This document shows, piece after piece, positions 1-7,109 of a stretch of 64,000 nt of DNA; positions within the stretch are counted from its first letter, which is position 1, and each line of letters starts with the position of its first letter. The stretch lies in assembly GCA_963730585.1 (NCBI GenBank), contig CAVSSL010000010.1, positions 558,001 to 622,000 of the forward strand, given 5' to 3'. This DNA comes from Pedococcus_A sp963730585. Its GTDB lineage: Bacteria; Actinomycetota; Actinomycetes; Actinomycetales; Dermatophilaceae. The translations under genes were made by a program, and so were the position numbers. Below the pieces are notes generated by a model. The model did no database searches. It saw only the letters and a list, made by a program, of their open reading frames with translations, and had not been told where the DNA came from.

Positions 1-264
1 CGACCGACCTCGACATCTGGGTCGCACAGGCCAGTGGTCAGGGCACCCAGACGGCGGTGTGGACGTCCCACGGACGGTCGCTGGTCGGCAGTGGTGATGA
101 ACGCTGACGGCTCGCGCGGCGTCTCGACGTCGGCGCGGATCGGGGCTGAGGTCCCCTGGCTCGGTGGAGCCGGTGCCGGCCTGTTCATCGTCAGCCTGTT
201 CTTCCTGGCCGGCGGCGTGACCCTGGTGGCAGTCGCCGTGGCTCGAGCCTCCCGCCGAGCCTAG
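1..264 (+). pseudogene. 3' part of an actinobacterial membrane protein, interrupted by a one-base frameshift
   Basis: The window opens inside this gene. The frame with codons at 3, 6, 9 reads DIWVAQASGQGTQTAVW and stops at 105-107. The frame one base later, from about 70, reads TDGRWSAVVMNADGSRGV, then one hydrophobic helix (about 157-243), and stops at 262-264. From memory, an actinobacterial membrane-protein family carries both halves in a single chain (ASG.GTQT, W, then VVMNADGS and a C-terminal helix). Removing one C of the CCC at 67-69 rejoins them. It is either a real inactivating insertion or a sequence error. If a protein is made, it is a membrane protein of unknown role. An ATG at 97 could start a separate 55-residue membrane peptide, the less likely reading. 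Confidence 0.5.
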
Positions 265-277
265 GCGCGACCGGCAC

Positions 278-1381
278 ATGCCACGCAGTGCGAGAGGCGG
301 CCGGCCCCGACCGGCAGCCGCCGCCCTCGCACTGCTGGTCGGTGCCCTGCTCTTCGGCGTCGGGGTCGGCGTGGGTCTGCCGCACCTGGCCAAGGTCGGC
401 TGGACGCCGACCACGGTCCTCGGACTGGCGGCGCTGGCCGCCGGGGTGGTCCTGGTCGCGGTCGGGTTCGTCGGCCTGGTCCGGGCGGCTCGCGGCTGGT
501 CGCGGCTGCTCGTCGCCCTCCCCGCCGCCGTGGTGACGCTGCTCCTCGTCTACCTGCTCGCCATCCCGGTGGCGGCGACGGTCGTGCCCCCGACCACGGG
601 CGACGGCCGAACCCCCGCCAGCGTCGGTCTGGTCTTCCGTGAGGTGCGGCTGCCGGTCGGCGGTGGGGAGACGCTGGCCGCCTGGCACGTGCCCTCGCGC
701 AACGGCGCGGCCGTGGTCCTCCTGCACGGCTCCGGGGCGACCCGCTCCTCGACGCTCGACCACGCCGTCGTGCTCGCCCGCCACGGCTACGGCGTGCTGC
801 TGCTCGACGCGCGAGGCCACGGCGAGAGCACCGGCCGGGCCATGGACTTCGGCTGGCACGGTGACGGCGACGTGGGCGCCGCCACGGCATACCTCTCCTC
901 ACCCGGGGCGGGCACCGAGCCGGGGCGGATCGCCGCGGTGGGCCTGTCGATGGGTGGCGAGGAGGCGCTCGGCGCGCTCGCGGTGGACGCCCGCCTGGCC
1001 GCTGTCGTGGCGGAGGGTGCCACCGGTCGGGTGGCAGCCGACTTCGGCTGGCTCTCCCTGCGCTACGGCTGGCGCGGGCAGGTTCAGGAGGGGCTCGAGG
1101 CGGTGCAGACGGGCGTGGCCTCGGTGTTCTCCGGCCTGGAGCCGCCGCGCACGCTCGAGGACGGTGTGCGGCGTGGCACCGCTCAGGTGCTCCTCGTGAC
1201 GGCGGGGGAGCGGCCCGACGAGGGGTATGCCGCGGCCGGCCTGCGTGCCGCGGCTCCCGACCGCGTCGAGGTGTGGACGGTGCCGGGCAGCGACCACACG
1301 GGTGGGCTCTCCACCGCGCCCGAGGAGTGGGAGCGCCGGGTCGTGGGCTTCCTCGACCGCGCGCTGCCGCCGGTGGAGTAG
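278..1381 (+). CDS. Membrane-anchored alpha/beta hydrolase
   Basis: The 367-residue protein starts at ATG 278, 13 bases after the previous stop; no strong Shine-Dalgarno is visible. The first ~110 residues hold three or four hydrophobic helices (ALALLVGALLFGVGVGVGL, VLGLAALAAGVVLVAVGFVG, VTLLLVYLLAIPVAATVV). The rest is a classical alpha/beta hydrolase: an oxyanion-region HGSG near residue 150, LLLDARGHGES, a nucleophile elbow GLSMGGE with Ser about 224, and a C-terminal SDHTGG with the catalytic His about 340. It resembles YqiA/BAAT-like or CocE-like esterases fused to a membrane anchor, so it should hydrolyse an ester or amide at the membrane. The substrate cannot be inferred. Confidence 0.8.
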   Translation: MPRSARGGRPRPAAAALALLVGALLFGVGVGVGLPHLAKVGWTPTTVLGLAALAAGVVLVAVGFVGLVRAARGWSRLLVALPAAVVTLLLVYLLAIPVAATVVPPTTGDGRTPASVGLVFREVRLPVGGGETLAAWHVPSRNGAAVVLLHGSGATRSSTLDHAVVLARHGYGVLLLDARGHGESTGRAMDFGWHGDGDVGAATAYLSSPGAGTEPGRIAAVGLSMGGEEALGALAVDARLAAVVAEGATGRVAADFGWLSLRYGWRGQVQEGLEAVQTGVASVFSGLEPPRTLEDGVRRGTAQVLLVTAGERPDEGYAAAGLRAAAPDRVEVWTVPGSDHTGGLSTAPEEWERRVVGFLDRALPPVE

Positions 1382-1417
1382 GGGGAACCGGGGCCCGGTG
1401 GGGCGCGTTGGCCAGGC

Positions 1418-1717
1418 ATGACGACCACGCTGACCTGTCCCAAGTGCGGCTCGGACATGCGCCAGTACGAGCGCAACCGCGTCCTCGTCGACCAGTGCAC
1501 CGGCTGCGGCGGCCTGTTCCTCGACCGCGGCGAGCTCGAACGGCTCACGGCCGCCGAGAACGAGTGGCACCAGGCCCCCGTGCAGCAGGCCCAGCAGGCG
1601 CCTCAGCGGCAGTACTCGCCGTACCCGCAGCAGCACGGCCAGCCCCACGGGCACGGCTACGCCCAGAAGCCGTACAAGAAGCGCCGCTCGTTCCTCTCCG
1701 ACCTCTTCGACGACTGA
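1418..1717 (+). CDS. Small zf-TFIIB zinc-ribbon protein
   Basis: This 99-residue protein begins MTTTLTCPKCGSDMRQYER and continues with CTGCGGLFLDRGELERL, giving the CxxC...CxGCGG pattern of the bacterial transcription-factor zinc-finger (zf-TFIIB) family. A Gln/His/Pro-rich linker follows (QQAQQAPQRQYSPYPQQHG), then a basic-to-acidic tail ending KKRRSFLSDLFDD, typical of actinobacterial members. The ribbon should bind one zinc; the cellular role of the family is not known to me. It sits 37 bases after the hydrolase and may be co-transcribed with it. Confidence 0.85.
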   Translation: MTTTLTCPKCGSDMRQYERNRVLVDQCTGCGGLFLDRGELERLTAAENEWHQAPVQQAQQAPQRQYSPYPQQHGQPHGHGYAQKPYKKRRSFLSDLFDD

Positions 1718-1789
1718 GCAGGCGTATGCCGCGGGCGCGCCCCGCGCTTCGTCCGGGCGGTCGGGGGACCCCGGTGGGAGACTGACCTG

Positions 1790-2437
1790 GTGAGGAACGA
1801 ACCGAGCGGACGGGGCGCGCCGCGCCGACCTGCGTTCTTCAGCCCGGCCGCGATGGAGACGCAGGGTGGCCTGGTGCCCGACCCGGCGGAGGTCACCGAG
1901 GTCGCCCACGCGACCGCGGCCGTGCTGGTGGGGGCCGGCCGGGCGGCCGAGGACCCCGAGGTCACCGCGCGGCTGGTCGCCCTGGTCGACGAGCTGGGGC
2001 TGTCGACGCTGGCCGAGCTGTGGGCCGACCGCCCGGCGCGCAGCCTGCCCGGTGCCCTGTGGCGGCTGTACGCGCTGCACGAGTGGGTCCAGCGCAACCC
2101 CGAGGAGGCCAGCGCCGACTACACCGCGGGAGTGCGGTTCGCCGCCGTCAACCACGTCGTCGCCGGGGTCGCCGAGCCGCCCGGGCCGCAGGAGATCCGA
2201 GCCCTGGCCGACACGATCCTGCGCGGCGTCTTCGAGGGCGACCTGGCCGTGGCGCTCGAGCGGGCCGGTGCCTTCTGCCGCGTGGTGTCCTCGGGGCGCG
2301 CCGACCGGGCCCACGCGACCGATGTGCAGGACTCCGAGGCCGCCTCGCAGCAGACCCGCCGGGCCTCCTCGCTGCTCTCGACCGCCGAGGACCTCGAGGC
2401 GTGCGCGCGGCTGTGGCGGGCCGACGAGCTGCTCTGA
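1790..2437 (+). CDS. Conserved actinobacterial protein of unknown function, mostly helical
   Basis: I do not recognise a named domain. The 215-residue product (GTG start at 1790) has a Pro/Arg-rich N-terminus (MRNEPSGRGAPRRPAFF), then an alanine-rich helical region (VAHATAAVLVGAGRAAEDP, LGLSTLAELWADRPARSLPG, LWRLYALHEWVQRNPEEAS). It has no signal peptide or membrane helix. Codon use fits the neighbours, so I take it as a real gene rather than a chance frame. A helical nucleic-acid-associated or regulatory protein is possible, but nothing in the sequence decides it. Confidence 0.65.
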   Translation: MRNEPSGRGAPRRPAFFSPAAMETQGGLVPDPAEVTEVAHATAAVLVGAGRAAEDPEVTARLVALVDELGLSTLAELWADRPARSLPGALWRLYALHEWVQRNPEEASADYTAGVRFAAVNHVVAGVAEPPGPQEIRALADTILRGVFEGDLAVALERAGAFCRVVSSGRADRAHATDVQDSEAASQQTRRASSLLSTAEDLEACARLWRADELL

Positions 2438-2658
2438 GTGCTGACTGCTGTGTGGCGCTGACCTGCGGCTTTCCACCAATGTGTGGGCAGGCGGAACATC
2501 CGTGGCCGGGGTCCGGTTACAGTCAGACGTGCGCCGGGCTGCGGTAGCCCCGGGTCCCAACTGAAGCCGCTACGAGCGGCCACGCGCCGTGAGGCGCTCC
2601 CAGCCCGGCGCACACACTCCTCGCCATTTTCGCCGCGTGCCTAGGCCGGGCCGCTTGC
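2438..2658. other. Intergenic region without a convincing gene; structured GC-rich stretch
   Basis: No reading frame here has gene-like codon use. Several short inverted repeats (around 2527-2556 and 2585-2613) could fold, and the segment ends with a 12-13 base direct repeat, GCCTAGGCCGGG, at about 2639-2650 and again near 2658-2669. A small RNA or a terminator for the upstream gene is possible, but I cannot name a family. Confidence 0.3.
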
Positions 2659-2901
2659 CTAGGCCGGGCAGTCCTTCTCCTGGTGCGCCGACACGTCGGC
2701 GCGGGCCCGCCCGCGCGAACGGCGACCCGGGCCCCTCCAGCCGCACACGCGGCATACCCCGTGCGTGAACGAACCGCGCTCCTCGGTCGAGGCGGCGTCG
2801 GACGGGTCGTCGGCGACGACGTCTGACTGCTCTGCGGGCGCCGACACCGGACCATCATCGCCCCCGTGGCCCGCGGTGACTAGGGCGGGGCAGACCAGCA
2901 T
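2659..2901 (-). CDS. Possible small zinc-binding protein (CxxC...H...C)
   Basis: This 80-residue minus-strand frame starts with ATG at 2901. Its N-terminal half is acidic and disordered-looking (VSAPAEQSDVVADDPSDAAS). The C-terminal half reads HGVCRVCGWRGPGRRSRGR, then ADVSAHQEKDC. The CxxC followed by H-x4-C in a basic stretch looks like a compact zinc finger, and the pattern feels like a conserved actinobacterial small protein. Against it: no clear Shine-Dalgarno, and both strands are open over part of the region. It lies divergent from the 71-residue gene at 2990. Treat it as a candidate. Confidence 0.45.
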   Translation of the reverse strand: MLVCPALVTAGHGGDDGPVSAPAEQSDVVADDPSDAASTEERGSFTHGVCRVCGWRGPGRRSRGRARADVSAHQEKDCPA

Positions 2902-2977
2902 GACCCGGTCGAGTCATCTATGGGTCGAGGCGGTCAAGACATGGCAAAGAACTCTCGGCGTTTTTCGCGCGCTCGGC

Positions 2978-2983
2978 TAGCGT
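2978..2983 (+). promoter_or_regulatory. -10 element TAGCGT, leaderless start
   Basis: TAGCGT ends six bases before the ATG at 2990. That spacing puts the transcription start at or next to the start codon, so a leaderless mRNA is predicted. There is no Shine-Dalgarno in the gap. Confidence 0.5.
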
Positions 2984-2989
2984 TGGCAC

Positions 2990-3205
2990 ATGGCACCGGA
3001 CCCGATCGTCGGCGCCGACCTCACGGACGGCGCCCTCCAGGACGAGATCGAGCTCGTCGGCGACCTCGTCGTGGCTGCCTCCGCGAGCGAGAGGCCGCTG
3101 ACCGAGGCGGAGATCGACGAGGTGCTCGGCGTCATGCGTGGCAAGGGCTCCGCGGCAGAAGAGCTCGCCAAGTCACCCGCGGCCGCCAACGCCCAGCGCG
3201 TCTGA
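2990..3205 (+). CDS. Small acidic conserved protein
   Basis: The 71-residue protein begins MAPDPIVGADLTDGALQDEI and contains PLTEAEIDEVLGVMRG, an amphipathic helix of the kind found in short conserved actinobacterial proteins. It has no signal peptide, membrane segment or metal site. The predicted leaderless promoter directly upstream supports the chosen ATG. No function is known to me. It lies just upstream of the phosphate block but has its own promoter. Confidence 0.65.
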   Translation: MAPDPIVGADLTDGALQDEIELVGDLVVAASASERPLTEAEIDEVLGVMRGKGSAAEELAKSPAAANAQRV

Positions 3206-3364
3206 CAGCCCCCGGGTCCGCCCGGCGCCGCCCCTCGCGGTGCCGCCCTTCGCGGCGGTGACCGCCGTTGACCTGCGGTGGTGCAGTGGGTGAACTCCGG
3301 ATTGCGTTTGAGCGACTACTAGGCCGTAGCATCGTCCCCGGCCATTTCCTCGCCTGACCGGAGA

Positions 3365-3994
3365 ATGCTCGTGGGCTTTCGCCTGACCCCCCAGGAAAAC
3401 AGCTTCTACGACCTGTTCGCCAAGTCCGCCTCCTACCTGGTGGACGGCGCTCGCGAACTCACGACGATCCTCGGCGCCGGCGTCTCCGAGCGCGAGGGCA
3501 TCGCCGCCCGGATGCGGGAGATCGAGCACAACGCCGACATGGCGACGCACGAGATCATCCGCAAGGTGAACTCCTCGTTCATCACGCCGTTCGACCGCGA
3601 GGACATCCACGGCCTCGCCGCCACGCTCGACGACTGCATGGACCTCATGGACGCCGCGGTCGACCTCATCGTGCTCTACCGCATCGGCGAGCTGCCGGCC
3701 GGTGTGTCGGAGCAGGTGGAGGTGCTCTCGCGCATGTCCGAGCTGACCGCCGAGGCCATGCCGCGGCTGCGCTCCATGAAGGACCTGTCGGAGTACTGGA
3801 TCGAGATCAACCGCCTCGAGAACCAGGCCGACCAGTGCTACCGCCGCCTGCTCGCCGAGCTCTTCAACGGCGAGGCCACCGACGCGATCACGATCATGAA
3901 GCACAAGGAGGTCATCGAGGAGCTCGAGGCCGCCGCGGACGCCTTCGAGCAGGTGGCCCACAAGGTCGAGAGCATCGCGGTCAAGGAGTCCTGA
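3365..3994 (+). CDS. DUF47 / PhoU-like accessory protein of the Pit transporter
   Basis: The 209-residue all-helical protein (ATG 3365) has the DUF47 pattern: LTPQENSFYDLFAKSASYLV at the start, then conserved acidic metal-binding stretches such as MREIEHNADMATHEIIRKVN, FDREDIHGLAATLDDCMDLMD and NRLENQADQCYRRLLAELF. DUF47 proteins are structural relatives of PhoU and are usually encoded with Pit-type phosphate carriers, whose activity they are thought to modulate. Here pit follows after four bases, so the two are almost certainly co-transcribed. Confidence 0.9.
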   Translation: MLVGFRLTPQENSFYDLFAKSASYLVDGARELTTILGAGVSEREGIAARMREIEHNADMATHEIIRKVNSSFITPFDREDIHGLAATLDDCMDLMDAAVDLIVLYRIGELPAGVSEQVEVLSRMSELTAEAMPRLRSMKDLSEYWIEINRLENQADQCYRRLLAELFNGEATDAITIMKHKEVIEELEAAADAFEQVAHKVESIAVKES

Positions 3995-3998
3995 CCTC

Positions 3999-4997
3999 GT
4001 GGAATTGCTGCCGATCGGCATCGTCATCGCCCTGGCGATGGGCTTCAACTACACCAACGGGTTCCATGACGCGGCGAACGCCATCGCCACCTCCGTCTCG
4101 ACGCGGGCGCTGACCCCGCGCGTGGCGCTGGCCATGGCCGCGGTCGCCAACCTCGTCGGCGCGTTCTTCGGCACCAAGGTCGCCAAGACCATTGGCTCCG
4201 GCATCATCGACGCCCCCTCGGGAGCCACCGGCCTGCTCATCTGCGGGGCCGCCCTGGTCGGCGCGATCGGGTGGAACCTCCTGACCTGGTGGTACGGCCT
4301 GCCCTCGTCGTCCTCGCACGCCCTCATCGGCGGGCTTGGTGGTGCGGCCCTGGCTGCCGGGTCGGGCGTCCACTGGGCCAGCGTGTGGGAGAAGGTCGTC
4401 ATCCCGATGGTGGCCTCGCCCATCGTGGGCATCCTCCTCGGCTACCTGGTGATGACGGTCATCCTGTGGCTGTTCCGGCGCGCCCAGCCCGGCAGGGTCT
4501 CGCGCGGCTTCCGCTACGCCCAGACGGCCTCGGCCGCGGCCATGGCCTTCGGTCACGGCCTGCAGGACGCCTCCAAGACCGCCGGCGTCGTCGTGCTCGC
4601 GCTCACCGTCGGCGGCTACCACTCGGCCGACGACGACTCCATCCCGCTCTGGGTGCTCGTCCTCTCGGCCGTCGTGATCTCGCTCGGCACGTATGCCGGC
4701 GGGTGGCGGATCATGCGCACCCTCGGCCGCCGCATCATCCACCTCGACCCGCCGCAGGGTTTCGCGGCCGAGTCGACCGCGGCCGGCATCCTCTACGTCG
4801 CCGGCATGGGCTTCGGCGCCCCGATCTCGACGACCCACACGATCACCTCGGCGATCATGGGCGTCGGCTCCACGAAGCGGCTGTCGGCCGTCCGGTGGGG
4901 AGTGGCCGGCAACATCGTCGGGGCGTGGGTGTTCACCTTCCCCGGCGCCGGCCTCGCAGCCGCCGCCGCCTTCTACATCGGCAACCTCTTCCTCTAA
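3999..4997 (+). CDS. pit: Low-affinity inorganic phosphate transporter, Pit family
   Basis: The 332-residue membrane protein (GTG 3999) has the duplicated PiT signature: GFNYTNGFHDAANAIATSVS near the N-terminus and a second, diverged copy in the C-terminal half (MAFGHGLQDASKTAGVVVLA). It also has PSSSSHALIGGLGG and GAPISTTHTITSAIMG. About ten hydrophobic segments are visible. PiT carriers move metal-phosphate complexes by proton or sodium symport and serve as the phosphate-replete uptake route, complementing the Pst system encoded nearby. The stop overlaps the stop of the convergent minus-strand gene by four bases. Confidence 0.95.
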   Translation: MELLPIGIVIALAMGFNYTNGFHDAANAIATSVSTRALTPRVALAMAAVANLVGAFFGTKVAKTIGSGIIDAPSGATGLLICGAALVGAIGWNLLTWWYGLPSSSSHALIGGLGGAALAAGSGVHWASVWEKVVIPMVASPIVGILLGYLVMTVILWLFRRAQPGRVSRGFRYAQTASAAAMAFGHGLQDASKTAGVVVLALTVGGYHSADDDSIPLWVLVLSAVVISLGTYAGGWRIMRTLGRRIIHLDPPQGFAAESTAAGILYVAGMGFGAPISTTHTITSAIMGVGSTKRLSAVRWGVAGNIVGAWVFTFPGAGLAAAAAFYIGNLFL

Positions 4998-6094
4998 CCC
5001 CCTTCCCGACTTATTGCCCGAAACCCACCACCGTCCCGCACCCGGAGCGGGGAGACGGTGGGTTTTGCGCAAGCAGTCAGCAGCCTCTGGCAGCAGCTGC
5101 ACTCGAGCCTGGCGGTGACCAGGCGTCCCCGTGCACGGGCCGCCGCGGCGTCCCACCGTTCGGCGACTCCCGAGGGCTTCTGCACGATCTCGGTTGGTTC
5201 CCAGCGCACCACCTCCAGACCGAGGTCGCGAAGGCGGGATTCCCGGACCCCCGCGGCCACGACTCGCATGGCGGCGGACTTCGCAGAGTCGTCAAGGCCG
5301 TCCTCGAACTCGCCCAGGTACTTACCGCGGCCATCGGCCTCTCCCACGACGCCGTGCTCGGGCCAGGCCATGTCGACCCGGGCCACGAACTGCTGGCGGT
5401 GGTCGCGAACCACCACCTGTGGAGCGCCGAGCGGCACGCCACACCACCAGAGCGCCGCCGCCGACCGCGACTCGAGCCAGTTCTCACGGCGCTCGTCGAC
5501 CAGGTGTATGCCGCTCGCGGCCTTGGTCACGCCCGGCCACCGCGCCTGGAAGGCGCGCATCGCCCGAAGCCGCTGCATTGACGTCAGTCCGTCCCTCAGC
5601 GCGCCATCCGCGATGGCCACACCGTCTGGCAGGCACTCCTCGCGAAAGCAGTCGACCACCGTACGGGTTGCGGTGGTGACGGGCAGGCTTTCGGTGCCTG
5701 GGTGCACGGGCTGCGTGGTGCAGTGTTCGGTGGGGGTAGCCCCTCGGTGGAGCTGTACCCAGGCTGGCTCGCGGCTGGTCCGGTCATCGTCGAGCACGGT
5801 CATGCGCACGGGACCGAGAGGGCCCCATGGATGGGGGAGGCCGTGGAGGAGAGCCGCACTGCGGTGACTGAGCACGGCACCTGGCACGGCCTGAACCGCG
5901 GCTCGGGTGGTGGCGAGGTGGCGGTGGTGAGGCGTGAGTATCTCCCACACCGAGCGCACGGCATACAGGCCCGGCGCCAATCGGATGAGTTCCCCGCGCC
6001 GCAGGGCACCAGCGCGGCGACGCTCGCTCAGGCCTGCGACTTCTGACTCACGTGCGAGGAAGGGCTGGGGCAGCTCGTCGAACGGGGACAGCAC
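4994..6094 (-). CDS. AbiEi-like / DUF559-type protein: winged-helix N-terminus plus endonuclease-like C-terminus
   Basis: The 366-residue protein (GTG 6094) begins with a helix-turn-helix-like stretch (LSERRRAGALRRGELIRLAP then GLYAV), typical of the AbiEi antitoxin N-terminal domain, followed by VLSHRSAALLHGLP. The C-terminal part has a Vsr/DUF559-like core, VDMAWPEHGVVGEADGRGKY, with acidic and Lys residues in a PD-(D/E)xK-like order, and DLGLEVVRW. Such proteins are common singletons in actinobacteria; an AbiEii nucleotidyltransferase partner is absent here. The last ~20 residues are read through a hairpin repeat (5028-5061) and the stop overlaps pit, so the native C-terminus may have been altered by insertion. 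It interrupts the phosphate cluster and looks like an accessory insertion. Confidence 0.65.
   Translation of the reverse strand: MLSPFDELPQPFLARESEVAGLSERRRAGALRRGELIRLAPGLYAVRSVWEILTPHHRHLATTRAAVQAVPGAVLSHRSAALLHGLPHPWGPLGPVRMTVLDDDRTSREPAWVQLHRGATPTEHCTTQPVHPGTESLPVTTATRTVVDCFREECLPDGVAIADGALRDGLTSMQRLRAMRAFQARWPGVTKAASGIHLVDERRENWLESRSAAALWWCGVPLGAPQVVVRDHRQQFVARVDMAWPEHGVVGEADGRGKYLGEFEDGLDDSAKSAAMRVVAAGVRESRLRDLGLEVVRWEPTEIVQKPSGVAERWDAAAARARGRLVTARLECSCCQRLLTACAKPTVSPLRVRDGGGFRAISREGG
5006..5061. repeat. Left hairpin repeat (CCGACTTATTGCCC family), convergent terminator-like
   Basis: CCGACTTATTGCCC at 5006-5019 is followed by a stem of CCACCGTC plus CCCGC (5028-5040) with GCGGG and GACGGTGG (5047-5061). 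It sits at the junction of convergent pit and the AbiEi-like gene and could terminate both. The same AT-containing core recurs inverted at 6244-6257. Confidence 0.55.
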
Positions 6095-6185
6095 GCCGCG
6101 AGGATGGTGCTGAGGCGCCTCGGGCGGGACTTGTCACGGTCGCCCTGTGGATCACGAGGCGTGCGCTGCAGGCCTGTGCACACGC

Positions 6186-6257
6186 ACTTATTGCCCAGAA
6201 CCCACCCTCAGGAGCCGAAATCTGGGGCCAGAAGGTGGATTCTGGGCAATAAGTCGG
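6186..6257. repeat. Right hairpin repeat (same family)
   Basis: ACTTATTGCCCAGAACCCACC (6186-6206, 20 of 21 bases pairing) matches its inverted copy at 6234-6254 across a 27-base spacer. The distal arm plus flank (6244-6257) is an inverted match to 5006-5019. It lies between pstB and the start of the AbiEi-like gene and could act as a terminator for pstB transcripts or as the end of a mobile unit. Confidence 0.6.
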
Positions 6258-6274
6258 AAGGAGGGGGTCAGGGG

Positions 6275-7051
6275 TTAGCCGAAGCGGCCGGAGATGTAGT
6301 CCTCGGTCGCCTTCACGCTGGGGTTGTTGAAGATGCGGTGGGTGTCGTCGATCTCGATGAGCTTGCCCGGCTTGCCGGTCGCCGCGAGGTTGAAGAACGC
6401 GGTGCGGTCCGAGACTCGGGCGGCCTGCTGCATGTTGTGCGTGACGATGACGATCGTGTACTGCGACTTGAGGTCGTTGATGAGGTCCTCGATCGCCAGG
6501 GTCGAGATGGGGTCGAGCGCCGAGCAGGGCTCGTCCATGAGCAGCACCTGCGGCTCCACCGCGATGGCCCGCGCGATGCACAGGCGCTGCTGCTGGCCAC
6601 CGGAGAGGCCGGCGCCGGGCTTGCTCAGCCGGTCCTTGACCTCGTTCCAGAGGTTGGCGCCGCGCAGCGACTTCTCGACGACCTCGTCCAGCTTCTTCCT
6701 GCCCTTGACGCCGTTGAGCTTCAGGCCGGCTGCGACGTTGTCGTAGATCGACATGGTCGGGAACGGGTTCGGGCGCTGGAAGACCATGCCGATCGTGCGG
6801 CGCACCGCCACCGGGTCGACGCCGGGGGCGTAGAGGTCCTGGTCGTCGAGCATGACCTTGCCCTCGACGCGGCCGCCGGGGATCACCTCGTGCATGCGGT
6901 TGAGCGTCCGCAGGAAGGTCGACTTGCCACAGCCGGACGGGCCGATGAACGCGGTCACGGAGCGGGGCTCGACCGTCATGGTCACGCCCTCCACGGCCTT
7001 GAACTGGCCGTAGTAGACGTTCAGGTCGCTGACGTCGATGCGCTTTGCCAT
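6275..7051 (-). CDS. pstB: Phosphate ABC transporter ATP-binding protein PstB
   Basis: The 258-residue ATPase has Walker A GPSGCGKST, the Q-loop region GMVFQRPNPFPTMSIYDNV, signature LSGGQQQRLCIARAIAVEPQ, Walker B VLLMDEPCSALDP and switch His VTHNMQQA. The RPNPFP and PCSALDP wording is specific to PstB. It powers high-affinity phosphate uptake with PstA, PstC and PstS, encoded upstream in the same direction. It is the last gene of the operon, separated from pstA by 58 bases that contain a small hairpin (7089-7108). Confidence 0.97.
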   Translation of the reverse strand: MAKRIDVSDLNVYYGQFKAVEGVTMTVEPRSVTAFIGPSGCGKSTFLRTLNRMHEVIPGGRVEGKVMLDDQDLYAPGVDPVAVRRTIGMVFQRPNPFPTMSIYDNVAAGLKLNGVKGRKKLDEVVEKSLRGANLWNEVKDRLSKPGAGLSGGQQQRLCIARAIAVEPQVLLMDEPCSALDPISTLAIEDLINDLKSQYTIVIVTHNMQQAARVSDRTAFFNLAATGKPGKLIEIDDTHRIFNNPSVKATEDYISGRFG

Positions 7052-7088
7052 CAGAGGGTTTCGTCTTTCATGAGGGGTATGCCGTGTG

Positions 7089-7108
7089 GCCGGACCGTGC
7101 GGTCCGGC
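7089..7108 (-). terminator. Small intercistronic hairpin between pstA and pstB
   Basis: GCCGGACCG and CGGTCCGGC form a nine-base-pair stem with a two-base loop. There is no U-tract, so attenuation or RNA processing between pstA and pstB is as likely as termination. Confidence 0.4.
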
Positions 7109-7109
7109 G

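Noticed and set aside
899..2560. 553-codon open frame on the minus strand antisense to the hydrolase and following genes
   Set aside because: High G+C opens antisense frames. Its sequence is low-complexity Arg/Gly/His/Val text with no domain, and the plus-strand genes show clear families.
2438..2660. 6C RNA or Ms1/6S-like RNA
   Set aside because: Dyads exist, but I cannot find the paired C-rich loops of 6C RNA or the long rod shape of 6S/Ms1.
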